Assembly (NCBI RefSeq): GCF_000003195.3
Contig: NC_012877.2
Span: 20,610,294 to 20,674,293, forward strand
Length of the DNA stretch: 64,000 nt
DNA from: Sorghum bicolor
Taxonomy: Eukaryota; Streptophyta; Magnoliopsida; Poales; Poaceae
Direction: 5' to 3'
This document shows, piece by piece, positions 56,392-64,000 of the stretch. Both the position numbers and the translations under genes were made by a program. Below the pieces are notes generated by a model. The model was not told the origin of the DNA. It saw nothing but the letters and a program-made list of their open reading frames with translations, and ran no database searches. Positions within the stretch are counted from its first letter, which is position 1. The number at the start of each line of letters is the position of its first letter.

Positions 56392-57602
56392 TGTTGGGTA
56401 CTTTAAACGCAAACAGAAAAATTCCACAAGCGCACGGATACCGATTTAGCTTTCACCTGGGAGTATTCCAGAGTATTGATTTTCCACAGGGAACGTGAGT
56501 GTACTAATTAAGATTCAAGATCACCCAAGGATAAATATATAATTATTTTTGGTGGGATGAGAGGAAGTTTCCTGAGAGTTCTCTAGTTGATCTAAGAATC
56601 AAGAATTACTTCAAGATTATCTATTTCGGGACATCAGAACACTAACCACAGAAAGAGATGAGAAGGGGGCTAGGAAGCTCTGACTACAGTCCTACAAACA
56701 CCGATCCGAACGAGGTGGAATACGTCGACCGTTAGGGCTGTCACTACCCTAGGGCGACCACAAGAATCCGCAGGATTGGGTGCAATTCCAGGTAATTGCA
56801 AGACTAAACACCACGTCTAATCTATTAATTACTACTCTAATGTTGCAAAGATTAGAACACTTGATGCAAGCGGGAATCCAATAAATAACTTGAATGTAAA
56901 TAAAAGTAATTAAAGAACTCAGGAATTGTGAATTGAAGAAGCTAGAGAACGATGAAGAACGAACCAGTTGCTGCAAAAGTACAATGTTGAGGAAGATCTG
57001 ACAGATCTAGCTCCTCCTCCTCCGCTCTCCTCTTCTCTCTCCCTATTTTCTAGATTACAACTAGAACTAGAACTAGATGAGCTAGAGGGATCCTCTCTAC
57101 TTGGATGAAGAATTGAAACCCTAACTTTGATTCTGTAGAAGAGGTATGATCTCCAGGGGCCAGGGGGCCTTGCTTATATAGTCTTTTCAGATGAATCTGG
57201 GCCGTCGGATCAAAACGACATTAATCGCACGGTTTTCCTTGATCCCTTAGGTTGGTGGAGCACGATCCGCGAAAAGGACTCTGATTGGGCACTGTAGCAG
57301 GGCAGGCGCCCAGGAGAGTAGGGCGGGCGCCCTGCCTCCGAGCCCGATTGCCTTCCCGTTCGTTCCGGTGGCTTCTGGAGTCTTCTAGATGGTAGAAAAT
57401 TGCACGGCACGTTAATATCTCTATGTAATCCCGACATGTGGGCCTTTCTTCCATATTTCCTGATAACCCCCTGCAGAAATAGACAAACATCAAAACTCAT
57501 GGAATTCTTTCAGATAAAACCCTAAGTCTAGGTGTTGGTTGCATATAAGTCCTTTTCCATGATTAGTTGATGGTTAAATGTGAGCATTGAGGACCGTCAA
57601 CA
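56392..57602 (-). repeat. LTR G1: Athila-type 3' LTR, minus orientation (1211 bp)
   Basis: Minus strand: starts TGTTGACGGTCCTCAATG at 57602, ends TACCCAACA at 56392. GGGCG-GG-CGCCC at 57321-57332, with a TATATAAG promoter on the minus strand near 57175-57182. It is the inverted counterpart of LTR G2. The flanks of G1 and G2 do not share a target duplication. Confidence 0.85.
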
Positions 57603-58200
57603 AGCTCCCACAAGCTTAACCTTTGCTCGTCCCAGAGCAAAGCTAAAATCAGCAAGAAAACAGGGGTTACTTTTATGCCTCTTACTAGAGGGTTTTTAAG
57701 CAAAGCACTATGTCTCAAGTTCTTTTGTCTTACCTTTGTTCTGGAGTTTTTTATAAGTCTGCAAAATAAAACTGAGACATTTGCCTTCTTCTCGAAAGAT
57801 ATATAAGTAGAGCTTTAAAAGTTTTAGCACACTTACTTTGAATTTTGCTATGTCAATGCTCGGAGCATGGGAGAGGAATGTCATACTCCTAGATCATTTG
57901 CCAAGAGGTAAACTTGGTAGTTATCTTTTTCCTTTTAATTATTTAAAATAGTTTGCGTAGTTAATCTGGTTCATATCATCTTGAAAAGAAAATAAAAATG
58001 TTAAAAATAGTAAGCCTCATGTGAGTATGCTCATGGCATAAAACCCATAAGTACATTCACTGTGGTGGCGTAAAAATGAAATAAATATATTCCTGTCCTA
58101 TAAAAAATAAAATTATAAAAATAGATTTATGATCCTACTAAAGAGAGTAACATTTATTGAGGAGGCTCAACATGATAAAGGCTAGATATTTATGCTAACA
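57603..58200 (-). other. Internal 3' segment of G1 (minus orientation)
   Basis: Begins with the inverted purine-tract block (CTCCCACAAGCTTAACC, CTCGTCC) that precedes Athila 3' LTRs here, then AT-rich 3' untranslated sequence resembling 33880-34300 of D. The orientation switches to plus near 58200, where G2 sequence begins. No coding content. Confidence 0.65.
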
Positions 58201-58478
58201 CTTAACCAGTTGCACAAAGCTTTGTGGTCTATTTGAGCTCCACAGAATTCAAGGATCAAAGAAGACTAGCTGACGAAGGACATCCTAATCGCTGTCAGGG
58301 TGCTGCTGACATTCAAATACACCTCTGCCACATGCTAGCTACATCAGAAGAAATTACCTCAAAATCCAGCTTGGGGGAGAGCACCCCCATTTATCCAGCT
58401 AAGTGTTCTACTCATGTTTATATTTTACTCAAATAATAAAAGATGCATAATCATAAAAACCCAAATAAAGATTTTGTG

Positions 58479-58537
58479 CTTATATATATATATATATATA
58501 TCTTTGCTTAGTTTTCTAAATAAATAAATAAATAAAG
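58479..58537. repeat. (TA)n and (AAAT)n microsatellites
   Basis: About eleven TA units at 58479-58501, followed by five AAAT units around 58517-58537, inside the 3' untranslated region of G2. Confidence 0.85.
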
Positions 58538-59947
58538 TTTGCTATGAACCCTCATGATAAGCTCTCACATGGAAATGATGAATAGTTGCTCTGCCATGAC
58601 TAGTTCTCAAAATTAAAATCTCTCTCAAGTTTAGGCATGACTGTTATTAATTAAGAATTGCTCTAAATCTGAACTTGTGAGAAGAGTACTGGATCTAAAG
58701 TCTAAGTCGTTAACGGATACGTATGTGAAGGTTGAGCTGCTGTTTATCTGTTCTTAGAGATGCTAGAATTCTGGAGAATTTTATCTTTGAAAATCTTTAA
58801 AATGTTGCATGATGAGTTCCTGTATGATGAGAGTTTAAAATCCTACCACAGCCATATATACATGCTTATTAGACTATGAACCATACATTTACTTTTTACT
58901 GCTTATGAGCATTGAGTGTGGTCAAGCTATGTAGACCCTTAGGAGCTTGTCATGTGGTTAAATCAAGATTCACTTGCACGTTCACTCACACATGCTGCTT
59001 CTACTCCAGAAGTACGGATCCACATATATCCACCCATTTCCATCTCCAGAACCACCCAAAAATATTCTACTCCTAATCCGGTAGAGAATAGCCAAAAACA
59101 TTCTCCTATTTCTATTTTCCCCTGTGAAATAAATGCTCAAGTTATTTCGGTTACTACCACTTGCTACATTATTTAAAGAGGTGAGTGCTCTAAAAAACGA
59201 AAATAAGATACGAGGAAATAAAAAGGGGCAAGTGCTCGGAATCTCAAAAGAAAAGAAAAAATGAGACGAGAGGTAAAAATGTACAAGTGTCCGACAGTAG
59301 AATTAGGGGTACAAGATACCCACCTGAGAGAAAAGAAAAAGAAAATATAGAGCATCTCATTCTCCTCAAAAAGTTTCCAAAGAGCAAGAAAGGTATGTAT
59401 TCCCTCAAAAGAGCAATTAGACTTTCACCATTGTTATCACCATCATCACCATACACCATTTATTCGCCACACATGCACATCTTGATTTGACTTATTGACT
59501 TGTTTCTCTGGATCCATTGTTTGACTATGAAATAAATGTCTTGTAAGTATGTATTATTTGTCTCCCACCTATGAGCTCCAGATATCAAAAACCTTATTAG
59601 AGTAGGACGAGAGAGAAGGCAATGTCACTATGCCTTATACCACAAATACTACATACTTTGAGAGAAGGCATATACCATTACTGCCTTGGTAAGGATCCAG
59701 AAATACCACAAAAGAGAGATCTGAGAGAGTCATACAAGGAATCTTTGAGTTTTATTTGAAAATCTGCAAAAACTCCAGAGCTATAGCTGATCAAGAATAA
59801 GAGACATGGCACTTGACTAGACCGTTCTATCATTTAACTGCTCAAGACAGAAGTGACGGTTACAAGTCCCATGGTAAAAGGTAAAACAAGTAAATTTTAA
59901 GTCTTGACAGTTTACCCTAACTCAGAGATGAGATTTTTTTTAAACGC

Positions 59948-61579
59948 TGTTGGGTATTCTTAACATCACTACCAAAAGTAGACTTAGTTTTCTAATTCTG
60001 ATAACGGTGCCAAAAATGCCAAACCTATCCCTCATACCACTTAAGCCAAGTTGTCATCCCTAGCATGACATGAGAGACGCGGTATTGAAATATGCAATTG
60101 CTCTTCTAAATAAATAATGAATGGGATCTGCAAGCGCACAGATTAATACCGATGTAGCATTTTAACCGGGAAGTATTCTAGGTATCGTTATTTATATTTT
60201 TACCACTGGGAAGGGATTAGTAACCATCAATGTTGATTGTAGATTGGAATAGGAGATTGAGTATCTATCATTGCATGTATAATTGAGAATATTTATCTAA
60301 TTCTTTCATATAGGGGTAAGTGTCACATAAAGGATATATAGAGTAACGAATAGTGACAAAGATAATTAATCTGATCAGCATAACTTAGCCACGTAATAAA
60401 TATGATAAGCACCTCAATTAGATACTCTAGAAAGTCATTAGCATGGAATTAGAACGAACTACAAGAATATTTCCTAAGTTATTCTCAACTATATAGTCTA
60501 GCATTATCATAGTTAGTGCAAGCATACTTAGCAATCATTGCAAGACAAGACTACGCCCATGCATAGTGATATTAGCAAGGTAAATGAGAAACATAGCAAT
60601 CACTCCCCTGTAATAATGTTGCTCTGCCAGCCCAATACACGAGAGGGGGACTATATAAGAATCAATGAAGCTGTCACTATCACGAACTACCCCACAATCT
60701 GGCATATTAGGTAGAATCGCAGATAAATACGGTATAAGCACCACGCCTACACAATATCTATCATTTACCCATGGATCCGATGGATAAACGCTATACGATC
60801 CTAGGCATGTATATAGAACCAATCTAACTAAGCCAAGTATATAACTATGATAAACTAAGAACAATATAATCTTGAATATAAGCAAGTAGAGCAAAGTCAT
60901 AAGCAATATATTGAAGTAGAACAAAGTCATATTCATAAAATTGAAGAACAAAGATGATTAGAAGAACAATTAGAGAATTACCAAGAATCCTCTTGACAGA
61001 TTCGGAAACCAATTGAAGATTGACTCCTTCTAGTTCTAATCCTATGTAGCTATGCTAATCTAGATATCTAATTGATATGGTGGCTCTAATCTTGATCAGA
61101 GGCTTCTTCTCCCTTGAAGAATAATGAATTAGGGTTGAGAGGCTCTCTCCTCTAGGGGCCAGGGGGTCTGGTTTTATAGTCCCTTCAAGTGAATATGGGC
61201 CATTGGATCAAACCGACATTGATTGAACGGTTATCCTTGATCCTTTAGGTCGGTGGAGATCTTTCCCGAAAGAGAGTCCTGTTTGGACTCCAGGAGAGGG
61301 CGGGCGCCCTGTCCCTGAGTCCTCTCGGCCTCCGCTTCGGTCCCGTGGCTTCTGGAGTCTTCTAGATGATAGAAAATTGTGCGGCACGTTAATATCTCTA
61401 TGTAAACCCGACGTGTGGGCCTTTCTTTCGTATTTCCTGATAACCCCCTGCAGAAATAGACAAACACCAAAACTCGTGGAATTCTATCAGATAAAACCCT
61501 AAGTCTAGATGTTGATTTCATTTGGATCCTTTTCTTTGTTTATTTGATAATTAAATTTGATACTTAAGGACCGTCAACA
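59948..61579 (-). mobile_element. Solo LTR H, Athila type (1632 bp), minus orientation
   Basis: Flanked by AACGC (59943-59947 and 61580-61584). Minus strand: TGTTGACGGTCCTTAAG at 61579, TACCCAACA at 59948. GGGCG-GG-CGCCC at 61298-61309. It has no internal coding sequence, so it is a solo LTR left by recombination. It is about 400 bp longer than the other LTRs of this group; the extra includes a PBS-like string, TTTTTGGCACCGTTATCAG (about 59997-60015), near its 3' end. Confidence 0.8.
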
Positions 61580-61584
61580 AACGC

Positions 61585-61672
61585 ATGTGTACCTTTAAGG
61601 CATGAAACCACTGTAGAAACTCTTGAGTTCATCTTTGCTCAGGGACGAGCAAAGGTTAAGCTTGTGGGAGCT
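61585..61672 (+). other. Polypurine-tract region of G2
   Basis: GGGACGAGCAAAGGTTAAGC, then TTGTGGGAGCT directly before the LTR. The same block is found in B and, inverted, in G1. Confidence 0.75.
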
Positions 61673-62952
61673 TGTTGACGGTCCTTAATGCTCACATTTA
61701 ACCATCAACTAATCATGGAAAAGGACTTATATGCAACCAACACCCAGACTTAGGGTTTTATGTGATAGAATTCCACGAGTTTTGGTGTTTGTCTATTTCT
61801 GCAGGGGGTTATCAGGAAATACGGAGGAAAGGCCCACACGTCGGGTTTACATAGAGATATTAACATGCCGCGCAATTTTCTATCATCTAGAAGACTCCAG
61901 AAGCCACGGGACGAACGGGAAGCCGAGAGGGCCTAGGGACAGGGCGCCCGCCCTACTCTCCAGGGCGCCTGCCCACTTCCAGAGTCCAATCAGGACACGT
62001 TTCGCGGATCACGCTCCACCGACCTAAAGGATCAAGGAAAACCATGCGATTAATGTCAGTTTGATCCAATAGCCCAGATTCATCTAAAAAGACTATATAA
62101 GCAAGGCCCCCTGGCCCCTGGAGATCATACCTCTTCTACAGAATCAAAGTTAGGGTTTCAATTCTTCATCCAAGTAGAGAGGATCCCTCTAGTTCATCTA
62201 GTTCTACCTCTAGTTCATCAAGTTCTAGTTCTAGTTCATCTAGTTCTAGTTCTAGTTCCTCTAGTTCTAGTTCTAGTTAGTTCTAGTTGTAATCTAGAAA
62301 ATAGGGAGAGAGAAGAGGAGAGCGGAGGAGGAGCCGAATCTGTCAGATCTTCCTCAACATTATACTTTTGCAGCAACTGGTTCGTTCTTCATCGTTCTCC
62401 AAGTTCTTCAACTCATAATTCTTGAGTTCTTTAATTACTTTTATTTACATTCATGTTATTTATTGGATTCCCGCTTGCATCAAGTGCTCTAGTCCTTATA
62501 ACACTAGAATAGTAATTAATAGATTAGACGTGGTGTTTAGTCTTGCAATTACCTGGAATTACACCCAATCCTGCGGATTGTTGTGGTAGCCCTAGGGTAG
62601 TGACAGCCCTAACGGTCGACGTATTCCACCTCGTTCGGATCGGTGTTCGTAGGACCGTAGTCAGACCTTCCTAGCCCCCTTCTCATCTCTTTCTGTGGTT
62701 AGTGTTCTGATGTCCCAAAATAAATAGTCTTTGAAGTAATTCTTGATTCTTAGATCAACTAGAGAACTATCAGGAAACTTCCTCTCTTCCCACCAAAAAT
62801 AATTATATAGTTATCCTTGGGCGATCTTGATTCTTAATTAGTACACTCACGTTCCCTATGGAAAATCGATACTCTGGAATACTCCCGGGTGAAAGCTACA
62901 TCGGTATCCGTGCGCTTGCAGATTTTTCTGTTTGCATTTAAAATACCCAACA
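61673..62952 (+). repeat. LTR G2: Athila-type 3' LTR, plus orientation (1280 bp)
   Basis: Inverted copy of the G1 LTR family. GGGCG-CC-CGCCC at 61942-61953 and TATATAAG near 62094-62101. It is longer than G1 mainly because of an expanded hexamer repeat at about 62190-62290. Confidence 0.85.
62190..62290. repeat. Imperfect (CTAGTT)n hexamer array in LTR G2
   Basis: About fifteen CTAGTT or close variants in roughly 100 bp. LTR G1 has only four units at the same place (about 57057-57080). Confidence 0.8.
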
Positions 62953-64000
62953 GTGTGGTGTCCAACACGGTTTTCAATGCTGTGGCTAGAACTTTCAAAG
63001 AAGGACAAGTACCACCAACTTATGTGGGTCCTGCCTATCATCAGCCAGGGTCATCATTGGTCACGGCTCCATCGGCTACTACAGCCGTTGTGGATACAGA
63101 AGCTACTTCTCCTCCAAGCACATTAGGGATCACTAATGCACAGTCTACACCAATGACAACCAATCCATCAACATCAGACGGGCAAATCAAGCTCGCCATA
63201 GATCTATTGGCATCGGCAATGTCAGGGACTGTTCCTCCCAACTGGTGGGGTTATGTTATGCCCCCAGAATTGATGGCAAAGTGTCCTGGAACATCTCAAG
63301 TGGCTGACGTGACAGGCAATGCTCCTATGGCATCGACACCTCCAAATCCGCCGATGAATCAAAATCCCCAGTACTCTACAACTACTACTGCAAGACCTTA
63401 CACTGGGAATTCTCAAGCCCCAACGTTCCACATGCCTAATGCATCGGTAGATCCAATGCCGACGCAGCAGAGGTTCATGACACGGCTAGGGTATGTCAAT
63501 TCAATAATGATGCCCAATTACCAGTCATAGGCAGGACCTATGCCGATGAATGCTAACAGTGGATGGACAAGGCAGTTAGTCTTTCCACAGATGCCTCAGC
63601 AGAATCATCAGGCTGTAGGGTTTCAACAAGGACCAATCCAACCTGGGTTCCAGAATAAAGGATTGATCAACCAGCCGATGAATCTTGGTCAGCAAATTGG
63701 TGGTCAGATGGTTAATCCAATGTTTCATGCAAATCATACACCTCAGAGGCACATGGAAACTTATCCGTAGGTGCCAGATCTACAGCCGCCTCATCGACAA
63801 GATGCCGATGCATATTGGGCCGATAAGATAGCTGAAGTAATGAGAGATCAATTTGGGATAAAACCCAAAGTCAACACTTACCCTTATCGGACACCGTATC
63901 CTCCTGCATATGACTTAATTCCACTTCCAAATCGGTACAAGGTACCAGATTTCACTAAGTTTTCTGGACAGGATGATACATCAACTATGGAGCATGTTAA
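62953..64000 (+). pseudogene. gag: Gag of element I, third member of the C family, running off the window
   Basis: Starts abruptly after LTR G2 with sequence matching C gag near residue 75 (SNTVFNAVARTFKEGQ), and continues collinear to the window end, where the gag core begins (KVPDFTKFSGQDD). In-frame stops are at 63528-63530 (TAG) and near 63767 (TAG), so this copy is decayed. It carries ATCGGCA/TGCCGAT copies near 63211, 63540 and 63803. Its N-terminal portion lies beyond G2/G1 and was lost or displaced. Confidence 0.82.

Larger units (their letters stand above)
58200..62952 (+). mobile_element. Element G2: 3' half of an Athila-type element, plus orientation, with a solo LTR (H) inside
   Basis: From about 58205 the plus strand matches the end of ORF2 and the 3' untranslated region of B (GCTTGGGGGAGAGC near 58370, ATTGAGTGTGGTCAAGC near 58913, ATGCTGCTTCTAC near 58990), then the GGGACGAGCAAAGG block and 3' LTR 61673-62952. 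The 5' half is missing. Its right end abuts the gag of element I. Solo LTR H splits it at 59948-61579. Confidence 0.78.

Noticed and set aside
56392..62952. Possible DNA transposon or foldback element because of long inverted ends
   Set aside because: The inverted ends are LTRs with purine tracts, TATA boxes and Athila internal sequence. There is no target duplication and no transposase.
1..64000. Host protein-coding genes, tRNA or rRNA genes, CRISPR arrays, bacterial operons
   Set aside because: Everything recognisable belongs to nested LTR retrotransposons. No cloverleaf or rRNA-like sequence was seen apart from primer binding sites.

Overview
The window looks like pure repeat space from a plant nuclear genome, most likely a grass. 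It is made almost entirely of nested Ty3/Gypsy LTR retrotransposons, with no recognisable host single-copy gene, rRNA or tRNA gene. The grass assignment is an inference from the mix of families: Athila elements with GC-rich LTR palindromes, Tat-lineage elements with a dual RNase H, and a long-LTR chromovirus. The species cannot be read from the sequence. A run of 100 N (55047-55146) shows it is a scaffold.

Layout, with working labels. T (1-1613, minus) is the 5' end of a Tat-like element inserted in LTR A. A (1614-2167, minus) is a partial Athila-type LTR. B (2169-23742, plus, TSD AACAA) is a young Athila-type element with an intact gag-protease ORF, no RT or integrase, and a second ORF behind its own TATA box. 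C (8961-21327, minus, TSD CACAT) is a Tat-lineage element inserted in the 3' untranslated region of B. It carries gag-pro, RT, two RNase H domains and integrase, plus a six-exon plant-mobile-domain (PMD) gene on the opposite strand. F (23743-24374 and 46028-56261, plus) is an older, decayed relative of C with the same antisense PMD gene. F is split by E (24375-46027, minus, TSD AAATC), a chromovirus with 4.6 kb LTRs. E is in turn split by D (32619-41916, minus, TSD GTAAA), an Athila element with a decayed pol and an intact extra 209-codon ORF. The right end holds two Athila 3' halves with outward-facing LTRs (G1 56392 to about 58200, G2 about 58200-62952), a solo LTR inside G2 (H 59948-61579, TSD AACGC), and the gag of a third C-family element (I, 62953-64000, running off the window).

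Two patterns cut across the elements. First, the C family (C, F and I) is saturated with the 7-mer ATCGGCA/TGCCGAT. I count about 60 copies in C and about 40 in F by eye, on both strands, in LTRs, coding sequence and introns. The neighbouring elements have almost none. The same family carries the antisense PMD gene with its own TATA box. Second, both B and D place a family-specific GC-rich inverted repeat upstream of the LTR TATA box and again upstream of an internal TATA box that precedes the extra ORF. Both patterns suggest element-encoded trans-acting factors working through repeated cis motifs. That interpretation is inference. The motifs, TATA boxes and ORFs are visible in the sequence.

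Most coding regions in C, D, E and F are broken by stops and frameshifts. The main exceptions are the gag-pro ORFs of B and C, the PMD gene of C, and the 209-codon ORF of D.
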